DNA of 64,000 nucleotides, from the NCBI RefSeq assembly GCF_003201775.1, contig NZ_QJJZ01000005.1, positions 258,953 to 322,952 on the forward strand. Direction: 5' to 3'. Position 1 is the stretch's first letter. The number at the start of each line of letters is the position of its first letter. Position numbers and translations under genes: made by a program. Below, piece after piece: positions 36,972-46,953 of this stretch. The DNA is from Arenibacter sp. ARW7G5Y1. Lineage in GTDB: Bacteria > Bacteroidota > Bacteroidia > Flavobacteriales > Flavobacteriaceae. Under the pieces are notes generated by a model, which saw only the letters and a program-made list of their open reading frames with translations, made no database searches and was not told where the DNA came from.

Positions 36972-37027
36972 AAGCTTTTATTTTCAGTTCCTAACAAAAT
37001 TAGAAATAATTTTTAGAAGAGTGACTA

Positions 37028-38338
37028 TTATTCAGAAACGTATTTAAGAGCCTCCGTTTCAGAAATACGCACCCCATCCTTATAAGCTACGATATAGGAT
37101 GTATTATACCCTTTGGCATCTGCGTTGCTCTTAAGAAGTGTGGCTTGGAAATGGGAATCCGTATTCCCGTACATATAGCGATATAAATTTTTGTAAGGCT
37201 CTTTGGACAAGGTATTCAACCCTTTAAAATTCTCCGAATGCAATGGAATATTTTTTGAACTTGCAAAAATTTGAACCTTAAAAATAATATTTTCAGATTT
37301 CTTGGTCTCGCTTTCAACTGCCTTGGGTTCCTCTTTCTTAATTGGTTCCTTTACTATTTCCTTGGTAGTATTATCCGCTTCATTCTTTACCACTAACACT
37401 GTCTTGGGAATATTCTTTACAGGTTTTTGCTCTAGCACCAATTGTTCAGATTTCTTTTCCCCTGAATTGGCCACAGATTTTTCGGCCGATTTCTTAACCT
37501 CCCCCTGCTTTGGTTCAGGGGCTACAGGGGTATTGTTCATAGCTATCTGATCCGAACCCGAAATCATCTCGCCCTTATAGGCTAAAATAGCATCGGCAAT
37601 GGCCTTGCCCATTTCATTATGTCCTTTTGGAGAATTCAAATAGGCCCCTTCATCCTTATTCGTCAAAAAGCCGGTTTCTACCAAAACGCTGGGCATAAAG
37701 GTCTGGTGGAGAACTATAAAACCTGCTTGCTTCACTTTTCTATCCGTTCTCTTCAATTTTTTTGAAAAATTATCCTGCATCAACTTGGCAAGGTTGATAC
37801 TTTGATCCAGAAACTCCTCTTGCATAATGGTGAGCCCAATGATGGATTCCGGGGAATTAATATCGTAGGCCGCATATCGACTCTCATAATTATCTTCCAG
37901 ATAAATTACCGAGTTTTCCTTCTTGGCTATTTCAAAGTTTTGCTTATTGGCGTGCAACCCCAGAACAAAAGTGCCCGCCCCATGGGCATCGGAACTATGG
38001 GAATCACAATGCACGGAAACAAATAAATCCGCGTTGGCCTTATTGGCTATTTCACCTCTGCGGTACAAATCCACAAAAGTATCGTCCTTACGCGTATAGA
38101 TAACCTTGATATTGGGGTTCCTTTCCAAAATTTCCCCTACTTTTAGAACAATCTTCAAGGCTATATTTTTTTCCAAATATCCGTTCCCCAAATTGCCAGG
38201 ATCATGTCCTCCATGCCCTGCATCCAAAACCACGACAAATGTTCCGTCATTGTCATCGGTCTCCATATTTTTATCAAAAGAGGTCAGGAAAAATGTTAAA
38301 ATTATAAATGGAATAATATAAAACCGTTTCATATTCAT
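37028..38338 (-). CDS. N-acetylmuramoyl-L-alanine amidase (Amidase_3, AmiC-like)
   Basis: This 436-residue exported enzyme has a signal peptide (about 1-22) and a zinc amidase domain at about 32-250. The domain shows FVVVLDAGHGGHDPGNLG, EKNIAL, VSVHCDSH and VLVETGFLTNKDEGAYL, which cover the zinc ligands and catalytic Glu. A low-complexity Lys/Glu/Pro linker (about 260-345) leads to a C-terminal SPOR-like domain of about 75 residues. It should cleave peptide stems from glycan strands in the periplasm, probably at septa. It is divergent from lptD, with 129 bases between them. Confidence 0.9.
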   Translation of the reverse strand: MNMKRFYIIPFIILTFFLTSFDKNMETDDNDGTFVVVLDAGHGGHDPGNLGNGYLEKNIALKIVLKVGEILERNPNIKVIYTRKDDTFVDLYRRGEIANKANADLFVSVHCDSHSSDAHGAGTFVLGLHANKQNFEIAKKENSVIYLEDNYESRYAAYDINSPESIIGLTIMQEEFLDQSINLAKLMQDNFSKKLKRTDRKVKQAGFIVLHQTFMPSVLVETGFLTNKDEGAYLNSPKGHNEMGKAIADAILAYKGEMISGSDQIAMNNTPVAPEPKQGEVKKSAEKSVANSGEKKSEQLVLEQKPVKNIPKTVLVVKNEADNTTKEIVKEPIKKEEPKAVESETKKSENIIFKVQIFASSKNIPLHSENFKGLNTLSKEPYKNLYRYMYGNTDSHFQATLLKSNADAKGYNTSYIVAYKDGVRISETEALKYVSE

Positions 38339-38467
38339 ATAACTAGAGATAATTTGATCTTTTAATTAGGTTAAATTTATTGCAATACCCTACAAGCGGA
38401 ACAAAAAATATATGTAAGTTTGAACCCAAAATGTAGCTAAACCGTTACAAAAATAGGATATATAGCT

Positions 38468-41173
38468 TTGCAATCAAATAAACATCATGTACTTTTCCTA
38501 TTGCTCCTATTATTTGGTGCATTTACTGCATCTGCCCAAGAAGATCAAATCAAGCCCCTGCCCATTGTTGCTTTTAGAGATACTATAAAAGCTCCCCTTT
38601 TGCCCGATCCCAAATTGCAGGATACCCTTTTAACAGATACTACAAAAGTAGACTCTTTAAACGGTAAAAAGCCGCTTCTTCTGGACAAAATAAAATACAA
38701 GGCCAAGGATTACGTGAAGATGAGTCAAAAAGATCAAAAAATATATCTTTATAACGAAGCCGAACTCTATTATCAGGATACCGAATTAAAGGCCGGAATC
38801 ATTATAATGGACTATATAAAAAATGAAGTCTATGCCGGGCGCATCAAGGATTCTCTAGGGAATTATACGCAATTGCCTTTTTTTAAACAGGGAACAAATG
38901 AGGTGATCCCAGACTCCATACGGTTTAATTTTGATTCCCAAAAAGCAATAATTTGGAATTCCCGAACTGAACAACAGGCCGGATTGGGTCAATTGGGCAG
39001 CGATGCCATGAAGGTCTATGCCGAGATAACCAAAAAAGAAAACGATTCCGTTTATTTCCTTAGCGAAGGCAAGCTTACAACCTCCAAGGATACTGTAAAC
39101 CCAGATTATTATATCCGTGTAAAAAAAGCCAAATTTGTACCCCAAAAGAAGGTTATAGCCGGATTTAGCAACCTATATATAGCCGATGTACCAACCCCCG
39201 TGGCACTTCCTTTTGCATATTTTCCTTTAACCGTTGGCAGAACGGCAGGAGTAATGATGCCTACATTTGGTAGTGACCCTACCAGGGGATATTTTTTGCA
39301 GAACGGGGGATACTATATTCCCATAAACGATTATGTAGATATTACCTTGACCGGCGATCTATATGCCAATGGTAGTTATGGACTTAGATCCCAATCCGTA
39401 TATAGCAAAAGATATAAGTATAGGGGAAATGTGAATTTTAGATATGAAAATCTAGTAACAAGTCAAAAAGGATTTAGTGATTACAGTAGATCCACCATTT
39501 ACAATATACAGGTCTCACATGCCCAAGATGCAAAAAGCAACCCAAATTCCAGGTTTCAAGCCTCGGTAAACCTTGGTAGTAGTTCCTACTATAGGAATTC
39601 CTTGTTGCAGCAGAACCTACCGAACACCCAGGTAAACAATTTATCATCCTCTATATCCTACTCCAAGACGTTCCCCGAATATCCTTCCGTAAACCTAAGT
39701 TTAACGGCCACGCATAACCAAAATACCAATACCGGGGTAGTGGATGTAACCTTGCCTACCCTGCAAGCCAGTATGGAGCGTATATTCCCTTTTGCGCCAC
39801 GCGAAGGCATTAAAAAGGGTATCATTCAAAATGTAAACTTTCAATACAACCTCAACGCCAGAAATAGTATTTCTACAACGGAAGAGGATTTTTTAACGAG
39901 TAGAATGTTCGAAAATTCCCGTTTCGGTGCCAGAAGTACCATTCCCCTAAGCACCAATTTCAAAGTAGCCAAACATTTTAGCGTAAGTGTAGGTGGCTCC
40001 TATGAGGATGTTTGGGCCATAGAAACCTATCAGCGGGGCTATGATCTGGACACAAAAAGGGAAGTTGTCACGGATACCATCAATGGATTTGACCGCTATG
40101 GCACCTATAATTTTAGCGCCAGTATCGGTACCACCTTGTACGGTTTGGTAAACTTTGGAGAGGATAAAAAAATTCAGGCCATACGGCACGTTATGCGTCC
40201 CTCCATTAGTTATGGCTATACGCCTTCATTCGATCAATATTATGACAGCTATATTGGTGCCGATGATGAATTGGAATTATATAGCAGGTTTGAAGGCACC
40301 TTAAACGGCGCTCCGGGCCTAAACAAGTCCAGTTCAATGAGCTTTTCCTTGGGCAACCAATTTGAAGCGAAGGTGCGCGACAAAGATTCCACGGCCACTA
40401 AACCGAAAAAAATATCGCTTCTAAGCAACCTTAACCTCTCAACCGGCTATAATTTTGAGGCCGATTCCTTAAAGCTAAGTCCCCTGAACCTCAGTGGAGG
40501 AACCAACATTCTCAACAATAAAATGGCCATTAACTTTGGTGCCAGTCTGGACCCCTATGCCATAGATAATAATGGAACCCGCATAAACACCTTTAATGTG
40601 GACAATGGCGGAAGCCTATTGAGGCTTACCACAGCAAGAGCCAACCTAAGCTATTCGCTAAGCAGTGAAACTTTTGGAAAAAAGAAAGACGAAAAGAAGG
40701 AGGACGATAAAGATGAATACGATTATGTAGCAGCAAGCGGTGGCAGGGATGACGACCTTTTTGGAAGGGCCAACGACTTTAACGAGAATAGGCCTGAAGA
40801 TGAAAGGGATAAGGATTCCGGAGACGTGGAAAACCCAGTGTATGGCACAAAATTGCCTTGGGATCTAAGATTAGCATACGCCGTAAACTACAGCAATTCC
40901 AATAGACAAAACACCATTGGTAGCCATTCCTTAATGTTTTCCGGAAACATTCAACTTTCCCCGAGATGGAAAATAGGTGGTTCTTCCGGTTATGATTTCA
41001 AAAATAAAGGATTTACCCTAACCCAACTCCGGTTCGAAAGGGACCTTAAAAGTTTTAGAATGAACTTCAACTGGACACCCTTTGGTACGTACAAACGCTG
41101 GTATTTCTTTATTGGAATTAAGAGCTCCTTACTAAAAGACCTTAAATGGGAAAATAGGAGCAAAGCCAACTAA
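38468..41173 (+). CDS. lptD: LptD-type LPS-assembly outer-membrane protein
   Basis: This 901-residue protein starts with TTG; the signal peptide follows at once (HHVLFLLLLLFGAFTASAQ), and no ATG can serve upstream. An OstA/LptA-like beta-jellyroll occupies about 65-230. A large barrel domain follows with PLTVGRTAGVMMPTFGSDPTRG and many aromatic strands, ending in a tract of basic and aromatic residues. A DEKKEDDKDEYDY-type acidic insert lies at about 740-800. LptD with LptE inserts LPS into the outer leaflet. TAAGTTTG at 38415-38422 may be its -7 box. It is divergent from the amidase operon, as is common in Flavobacteriaceae. Confidence 0.88.
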   Translation: MQSNKHHVLFLLLLLFGAFTASAQEDQIKPLPIVAFRDTIKAPLLPDPKLQDTLLTDTTKVDSLNGKKPLLLDKIKYKAKDYVKMSQKDQKIYLYNEAELYYQDTELKAGIIIMDYIKNEVYAGRIKDSLGNYTQLPFFKQGTNEVIPDSIRFNFDSQKAIIWNSRTEQQAGLGQLGSDAMKVYAEITKKENDSVYFLSEGKLTTSKDTVNPDYYIRVKKAKFVPQKKVIAGFSNLYIADVPTPVALPFAYFPLTVGRTAGVMMPTFGSDPTRGYFLQNGGYYIPINDYVDITLTGDLYANGSYGLRSQSVYSKRYKYRGNVNFRYENLVTSQKGFSDYSRSTIYNIQVSHAQDAKSNPNSRFQASVNLGSSSYYRNSLLQQNLPNTQVNNLSSSISYSKTFPEYPSVNLSLTATHNQNTNTGVVDVTLPTLQASMERIFPFAPREGIKKGIIQNVNFQYNLNARNSISTTEEDFLTSRMFENSRFGARSTIPLSTNFKVAKHFSVSVGGSYEDVWAIETYQRGYDLDTKREVVTDTINGFDRYGTYNFSASIGTTLYGLVNFGEDKKIQAIRHVMRPSISYGYTPSFDQYYDSYIGADDELELYSRFEGTLNGAPGLNKSSSMSFSLGNQFEAKVRDKDSTATKPKKISLLSNLNLSTGYNFEADSLKLSPLNLSGGTNILNNKMAINFGASLDPYAIDNNGTRINTFNVDNGGSLLRLTTARANLSYSLSSETFGKKKDEKKEDDKDEYDYVAASGGRDDDLFGRANDFNENRPEDERDKDSGDVENPVYGTKLPWDLRLAYAVNYSNSNRQNTIGSHSLMFSGNIQLSPRWKIGGSSGYDFKNKGFTLTQLRFERDLKSFRMNFNWTPFGTYKRWYFFIGIKSSLLKDLKWENRSKAN

Positions 41174-41316
41174 TTAAATATTGGTCATGGGAGATTTGCC
41201 CAGTCAAGAAGCCCATTGATGACCAAAATTTCAAGGTGTACACTAAGGTGTTTATACCGCTTCCGGTGTTTAACCTATTGACCATTATCGGACCCTTTTT
41301 ACCCTAATGCCAAGAA

Positions 41317-44300
41317 ATGTACTTAAACTGCCATACATATTACAGCCTTCGATTCGGAACCCTATCCGAGGAGGAATTACTGGAATTGGCAAGAAAGAAC
41401 CATATAGATCAATTGGCACTTACCGATATCAACAACACTTCGGCTGGATTGAACTTTGTAAGAAAGGCTCAGGAAAAAGGCATTAAACCTATCCTTGGAA
41501 TCGATTTCAGAAACGGGGTAGATCAGTGTTTTATTGGTTTGGCCAAAAACAACGACGGATACCAGGAATTGAACAATTTCTTGTCCGAACATTTGCACAA
41601 TGACAAAAAATTTGCTTCTAGAGCCCCTATTTTCAAGCATGCTTTTGTAATATATCCTTTCGAACAAGTATTACTGAATAAACAGGACTCTTTTTTGGAG
41701 CATGAGTTCATAGGCATATCTATTAATGATCTTAGAAGGTTACCCTTTAGTAAAATAATGGATCACAAAGACAAATTAGTGGTTCAACAAGCGGTTACTT
41801 TTCGCAATAAACGCGATTTTAACGCTCACCGACTACTACGTGCCATTGACAATAACATCCTCCTAAGCAAATTGCCCAAAAATCAGGAAGCCGATCCCGA
41901 AGAAAAAATGCTTTCCAAAAATGATCTGTTATCCGCTTTTTCCGAGTATAAATTTATTTTGGAAAACACCGAACAATTAATGCAGTCCTGCAATATCTAT
42001 TTTGATTTTTCCGAAAATAGAAAACCACAAAACCTTATCTCATACCTTGGTGATACTAAAAAGGACGAGGCTCTCTTGGAAAAATTATGCCAAAAAGGTT
42101 TACCTGAAAGGTACAAACATATCAAAATAGGTCCGGAAATACTGGAGCGGCTCCAAAAGGAACTGGACTTGATAAAAAAAATGGGCTTTGTGTCCTACTT
42201 TCTCATTAATTGGGATATTGTTTCCCATGCTAAAAAACAGGGCTTCTTTTATGTGGGCCGGGGAAGTGGCGCCAACAGTATAGTGGCTTACCTACTCCAT
42301 ATTACCGATGTAGACCCCATTGAACTGGACCTGTATTTTGAACGCTTCATTAACCTGTACCGTGTAAACCCTCCCGATTTTGACCTGGACTTTTCATGGA
42401 AAGACCGCGAAGCCATGACCCAATATATCTTTGAGCGTTTCTCCAACGTTTCACTCTTGGGTACCTATGTTACTTTTCAGGAAAAAGGAGTTGTGCGCGA
42501 ACTGGGTAAGGTATTTGGACTACCCAAGGAGGAAATAGACATACTATGCGACAGAAAATATAATGTTTCCGAATTGGATGAAGTGGCTTTATTGGTTCTT
42601 AAGTACGGGCAACTAATCCAAGGAATGCCCAATTATTTAAGTATCCATGCCGGGGGCATCCTTATCACCGAAAAACCCATTCATCATTTTTCTGCCACCC
42701 ACCTCCCTCCCAAGGGCTATCCAACCACACAATTCGATATGGTGATAGCAGAGGATGTAGGCCTCTTTAAATTTGACATCCTATCCCAACGCGGTCTGGC
42801 CAAAATTGAAGAGACCTTGGAAATAGTAAGTTATAACCAACCATCCGAAATTGGCAGCATAGATATCCATGACATTGTACGGTTTAAGAACGACCCCATC
42901 ATCAACAACTTGGTAAGGAGCGCCCAATGTATGGGGTGCTTTTACGTTGAATCGCCTGCTATGAGAATGTTGCTGAAGAAATTGGAGGTAGATAATTACT
43001 TGGGATTGGTAGCCGCGAGTTCCATAATACGCCCCGGAGTGGCCAAAAGTGGGATGATGCGCGAATATATATTACGCCATCGAGACCCACAACGGGCCAA
43101 AGAAAGGGCACATCCGGTAATGCTGTCCATTATGCCAGAAACCTATGGCGTAATGGTGTATCAAGAAGATGTAATTAAGGTAGCCCATTATTTTGCCGAC
43201 CTCACCCTGGGCGAGGCAGATGTCCTGAGACGAGGTATGAGTGGTAAGTTTCGCTCTAGGGATGAGTTCCAAAAGGTGAAGGATAAGTTTGTGGACAATT
43301 GTAGAAAAAAGAGCTATGACGATAAGCTGATTTTTGAAATATGGGACCAGATCGCAAGTTTTGCCGGCTACGCCTTCGCCAAGGGCCATTCGGCCTCCTA
43401 TGCCGTTGAAAGTTATCAAACCTTATTTCTAAAAGCGTATTATCCTCTAGAATATATGGTGGCCGTGCTGAACAATGGAGGCGGCTTTTACAGTGCCGAA
43501 TTCTATATCCACGAAGCACGCATGCTGGGAGCCAATATAAATTCTCCCTGTATAAACAAAAGCTTTATGGCCAATTGTATTTATGGAAAAGATATATACC
43601 TCGGGTATATGTACCTCAGGGATTTGGAAGAAAAAGTAGTAGAGCATATTATAACTGAAAGAAACTCCAATGGCCCATTTTTGTCGTTGACCAATTTTCT
43701 GGATAGGGTCTTTATATCCATAGAACAATTGAGTATCCTTATCCGTATCGGCGCCTTTGGATTCACAGGGGTCAATAAGCACGAACTTCTTTGGCAAGCC
43801 CATCTATCACTATCCAAAAATACCAAATTGGACCACCCCAAATTGTTTAATGCCTCCCAGCAACATTTCGAAATCCCAAAACTATACGCCACGGACCTGG
43901 AAATGGCTTTTACCCAATTGGAACTTATGGGGTTTACCCTATGCAGCCCGTTCGATATTTTGGCGGAACCGCCCAGCAACACCCTTGGAAAAAGAGATCT
44001 GGAGTCTTATCTAGGTAGGAATATTGACATATACGGTTATCTGGTAACCGTAAAAAATACAAGGACCCACCAAGGAACCCGTATGAATTTTGCCACCTTG
44101 GTAGATCAACATGGGGAAGTTTTTGATACTGTACTTTTTCCACCCATAGCCGCAAAATATTTCTTCAGGGGAAGAGGTATTTATCGGTTTTATGGAAAAG
44201 TGGTCAGTGAATTTGGCTTCCTGAGCATAGAAGTCTTAAAAATGCAAAAACAGGATTATATTCCGGACCCTAGATATGCCGATATGAAAACAAGTGTCTT

Positions 44301-44331
44301 AAGACAAAATTCCAAAAATAAAAGGTATTGA
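41317..44331 (+). CDS. DnaE-type DNA polymerase III alpha subunit (DnaE2-like length)
   Basis: This 1004-residue C-family polymerase has an N-terminal PHP domain (about 1-200). The region shows GRGSGANSIVAYLLHITDVDP, PDFDLDFSWKDR with the two catalytic Asp, KFDILSQRGLAKI with the third Asp, and a helix-hairpin-helix and OB-fold C-terminus. The PHP motif reads LALTDINNTS, so the His of the usual ALTDH motif is missing and metal binding looks impaired. The length fits error-prone DnaE2 polymerases rather than the essential DnaE (about 1160+). No ImuA/ImuB or Y-family gene is adjacent. Confidence 0.88.
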   Translation: MYLNCHTYYSLRFGTLSEEELLELARKNHIDQLALTDINNTSAGLNFVRKAQEKGIKPILGIDFRNGVDQCFIGLAKNNDGYQELNNFLSEHLHNDKKFASRAPIFKHAFVIYPFEQVLLNKQDSFLEHEFIGISINDLRRLPFSKIMDHKDKLVVQQAVTFRNKRDFNAHRLLRAIDNNILLSKLPKNQEADPEEKMLSKNDLLSAFSEYKFILENTEQLMQSCNIYFDFSENRKPQNLISYLGDTKKDEALLEKLCQKGLPERYKHIKIGPEILERLQKELDLIKKMGFVSYFLINWDIVSHAKKQGFFYVGRGSGANSIVAYLLHITDVDPIELDLYFERFINLYRVNPPDFDLDFSWKDREAMTQYIFERFSNVSLLGTYVTFQEKGVVRELGKVFGLPKEEIDILCDRKYNVSELDEVALLVLKYGQLIQGMPNYLSIHAGGILITEKPIHHFSATHLPPKGYPTTQFDMVIAEDVGLFKFDILSQRGLAKIEETLEIVSYNQPSEIGSIDIHDIVRFKNDPIINNLVRSAQCMGCFYVESPAMRMLLKKLEVDNYLGLVAASSIIRPGVAKSGMMREYILRHRDPQRAKERAHPVMLSIMPETYGVMVYQEDVIKVAHYFADLTLGEADVLRRGMSGKFRSRDEFQKVKDKFVDNCRKKSYDDKLIFEIWDQIASFAGYAFAKGHSASYAVESYQTLFLKAYYPLEYMVAVLNNGGGFYSAEFYIHEARMLGANINSPCINKSFMANCIYGKDIYLGYMYLRDLEEKVVEHIITERNSNGPFLSLTNFLDRVFISIEQLSILIRIGAFGFTGVNKHELLWQAHLSLSKNTKLDHPKLFNASQQHFEIPKLYATDLEMAFTQLELMGFTLCSPFDILAEPPSNTLGKRDLESYLGRNIDIYGYLVTVKNTRTHQGTRMNFATLVDQHGEVFDTVLFPPIAAKYFFRGRGIYRFYGKVVSEFGFLSIEVLKMQKQDYIPDPRYADMKTSVLRQNSKNKRY

Positions 44332-44636
44332 ACCTAGATCCCACCGAAAAAAGGCGGGATCTATCCCCGATCATCAACCATAGACTATATGATAAGGTTC
44401 ATAATTCTCGGGAATTTCCTAATAAATTGGTATCATCCACCTGGGCATTCCCTGTAACCCATCGCATGCATATCACTAAAATTTATTTAATATTACACTT
44501 AACAACTGGTTCCGAAAAGATAATTTCCCGAGAGTATTCCTATAAAAAGTATTTTCACTAGATTGGAGCCAACAAATCAATCGAACCAAGAAAACCTTAA
44601 AATTACCATGTCTTGTTTTTGTAATCGGTCCGGCTT
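44332..44636. other. Intergenic region after the polymerase gene
   Basis: A hairpin AGATCCC...CC (44336-44345) pairs with GG.GGGATCT (44353-44362) just after the stop, with one mismatch and an A-rich loop. It lacks a U-tract, so terminator status is doubtful. A 77-codon TTG frame at 44328-44561 shows no family features. The rest is AT-rich and should carry the LytTR gene promoter. Confidence 0.4.
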
Positions 44637-45482
44637 ATGAGGAAGCGTATAGAAGCAATATTAGGACAGGATATCCCCTATCTGGATTCGGCTGGGAGCA
44701 AACTACTCTTGATTGGCTTTATCTGTTTATATTCTTTCATTTTCATAAACATTTACGCCCCTTACAATATAAATAAATGGGGCAAAAATTATTATGCAGA
44801 ATTTATCCTTATTGGCTTTAGCGTGCTAATCTTCAGTCAGTTTATAATCCGTACTTCCTTGGGGCCCAAAAGATTTAAAATTTATAGCTTGTTACCATGG
44901 GGTCTTATGGAAGTGGGCTTAATGGCCCTTATATTCGATCTTGTCTATAGTCCGCCAGCGAGAACAACGCAGGAACAGATTTCGGAATATTTAATTACGT
45001 TTAAACAAATAGGTCTTGTAGTAGTGGTACCATATACCCTTTTTTTATGGTATGCCCAGATCCAGCAAAAATTATCCTCGTTTAAAGAGGAAATACAATT
45101 TAAAACCAAAAGTACCAATGCAGAAGGAAACAATGCATTGTTGATTCTGAATGGAGAGAACAATAAGGTAGTATTGGCCATTAAATATAAACAGCTATTA
45201 TATATACAATCCGCAGGCAATTATTTGGAATTTTTCTATTTCACAGGGGAAAAAATCAACAAGGAACTCATTAGAATGAGTTTCAAGGAACTGGAGGAAA
45301 TCATTGAGGACAACAAGCTAATCCGCATCCATAGATCCTATATGGTCAACACAGTACATATCAACACCGCAAAGAAAACCAAAAAGGGATATCTCTTAAG
45401 TATCCAACATGTGCCAGAAGAAAAAATTCCGGTTTCCCTGGGGTATAAGATCGAGTTTGAAAAAGCCCTCCAATCCAAATAA
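44637..45482 (+). CDS. Membrane-anchored LytTR-family transcription regulator
   Basis: This 281-residue protein has four transmembrane helices (about 22-150) and a cytosolic LytTR DNA-binding domain at about 178-278. The motifs there are LLYIQSAGNYLEFFY, KELIRMSFKELEEII and IRIHRSYMVNTVHI, with a final VSLGYKIEFEKAL. There is no receiver domain, so it is not a classical LytR response regulator; the membrane segments may be the sensor. The haem-protein pair starts 261 bases downstream on the same strand and is a plausible target. Confidence 0.85.
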   Translation: MRKRIEAILGQDIPYLDSAGSKLLLIGFICLYSFIFINIYAPYNINKWGKNYYAEFILIGFSVLIFSQFIIRTSLGPKRFKIYSLLPWGLMEVGLMALIFDLVYSPPARTTQEQISEYLITFKQIGLVVVVPYTLFLWYAQIQQKLSSFKEEIQFKTKSTNAEGNNALLILNGENNKVVLAIKYKQLLYIQSAGNYLEFFYFTGEKINKELIRMSFKELEEIIEDNKLIRIHRSYMVNTVHINTAKKTKKGYLLSIQHVPEEKIPVSLGYKIEFEKALQSK

Positions 45483-45743
45483 ACGCTCTTTTAATCCCAA
45501 ATAGGGATATTTCATCACAAAAGAACAATAAAATAACAGGGAGTTGGAACCCCATGGTTAATTTGTGCCAACATAAATTATTTGTCAAACTTGATCAGAG
45601 GGGTGGCCGCATCTGATTTTTGTCAATATTAGGATTTTTGGTTCAAACAAGGTAAATTAAATGAAACTTTAAATCATTGAAAACCAGTTTAGCTTTTGCT
45701 GTTCAAAACGTTATGAAATAACCAAAGACCAACACAGGATCAA

Positions 45744-46934
45744 ATGAAAAAAAGTAGGGTCGTTTTAAAAATAATTATTTCAGTGGCAATTCCAGCTATC
45801 TTGGCGCTGGTGTTTTTTGCAGGCCAAAGACCCACTGCCTATTACCCAGTGCCCCTTTTAAAAAGTACCTGCCCTCCCGGGTTTAAACTGAACGCCAATA
45901 ATGAGTGTATTGCAAGAAATCTCTATAGCCAATACGCCACAACCAACAAGGCGGGTGTAGGAGGCTTAAAATCGGCCTTACCAGAAATCAGGGATGGCTT
46001 TTCCCCGCAACAAATCGATTTGGGAAGGTATTTATTTTTTGACCCCATCCTGTCTGTGGACCAAACCATCTCCTGTGCCAGCTGCCACGATCCGAATAAA
46101 GGATTTAGTGATGGACTGGCGGTAAGCCGTGGCATAGATGGGCACAAACTAAAAAGGGCCGCCCCCTCCCTGTATAATGTGGGGTATCTAAAAAAACTTT
46201 TTTGGGACGGTCGTGCCTCTACTTTGGAAGAGCAAATGTTGGAACCATTGTTTTCCCAGGTTGAAATGGGAAATACACCGGAGAACTTACTCAGTACCGT
46301 GAATGAAGTTGATAATTACAAAAAACTATTTGCGGAAGCATTTCCCAATAAGCCCATGGACGAGCCAATACTGCTCAAGGAAATTACAAAGACCATTGCC
46401 GCCTTCCAATCCACATTGGTTTCCCTAAATAGTAAATATGACCAATATGCCCATGGTTATGACCAAGCCCTGAACAAAAACGAAATTGAAGGACTCAACA
46501 TTTTTAGGTCTTTTGTTGCGCGCTGTGCCGAATGCCATACCCCTCCCCTATTTACAAATCAACAATTTGCCGTTATAGGCACCCCTGAACCAGAGGGACT
46601 TCCATTGGACCCAGGAGCCGAAATACCGTTCGATGACAAAAGCCTAAGAGGAGCTTTTAAGGTCCCCAGCTTACGGAATATAGCACTAACCGCTCCCTAT
46701 ATGCACTCTGGAAGATTCAAAACACTTCGCGAAACCGTTCAATTTTATACGGACGGGCGTGGACATGCGGTACCGGAAGATGAAAACCTACTGATTCATT
46801 GGCATATATGGGAACCTAATTTAACCGATTACGAAATGGATCGCTTAGTGGATTTTCTTAAAACCTTGACCGATGAATCCTTTAAACCAGAAATTCCGGA
46901 AGTATTGCCTTCAGGACTTAAAGTATCTACTTAA
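45744..46934 (+). CDS. Di-haem cytochrome c peroxidase family protein (CcpA/MauG type)
   Basis: This 396-residue exported protein has an N-terminal signal or anchor (about 8-27) and two haem c sites: C111-A-S-C114-H115 and C261-A-E-C264-H265. The family elements KRAAPSLYNVGYLKKLFWDGRA, LEEQMLEPLF and PYMHSGRFKTLRETVQFY are present. Members reduce H2O2 in the periplasm or, like MauG, oxidise protein tyrosines or tryptophans. An extra Cys-containing stretch (CPPGFKLNANNEC, 43-55) precedes the catalytic part. The beta-helix/cytochrome gene starts 19 bases later, clearly in one operon. Confidence 0.9.
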   Translation: MKKSRVVLKIIISVAIPAILALVFFAGQRPTAYYPVPLLKSTCPPGFKLNANNECIARNLYSQYATTNKAGVGGLKSALPEIRDGFSPQQIDLGRYLFFDPILSVDQTISCASCHDPNKGFSDGLAVSRGIDGHKLKRAAPSLYNVGYLKKLFWDGRASTLEEQMLEPLFSQVEMGNTPENLLSTVNEVDNYKKLFAEAFPNKPMDEPILLKEITKTIAAFQSTLVSLNSKYDQYAHGYDQALNKNEIEGLNIFRSFVARCAECHTPPLFTNQQFAVIGTPEPEGLPLDPGAEIPFDDKSLRGAFKVPSLRNIALTAPYMHSGRFKTLRETVQFYTDGRGHAVPEDENLLIHWHIWEPNLTDYEMDRLVDFLKTLTDESFKPEIPEVLPSGLKVST

Positions 46935-46953
46935 TTAATAACCAATTGGAACA

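Noticed and set aside
44328..44561. 77-codon TTG frame after the polymerase
   Set aside because: It covers a hairpin and intergenic DNA and shows no protein-like pattern.
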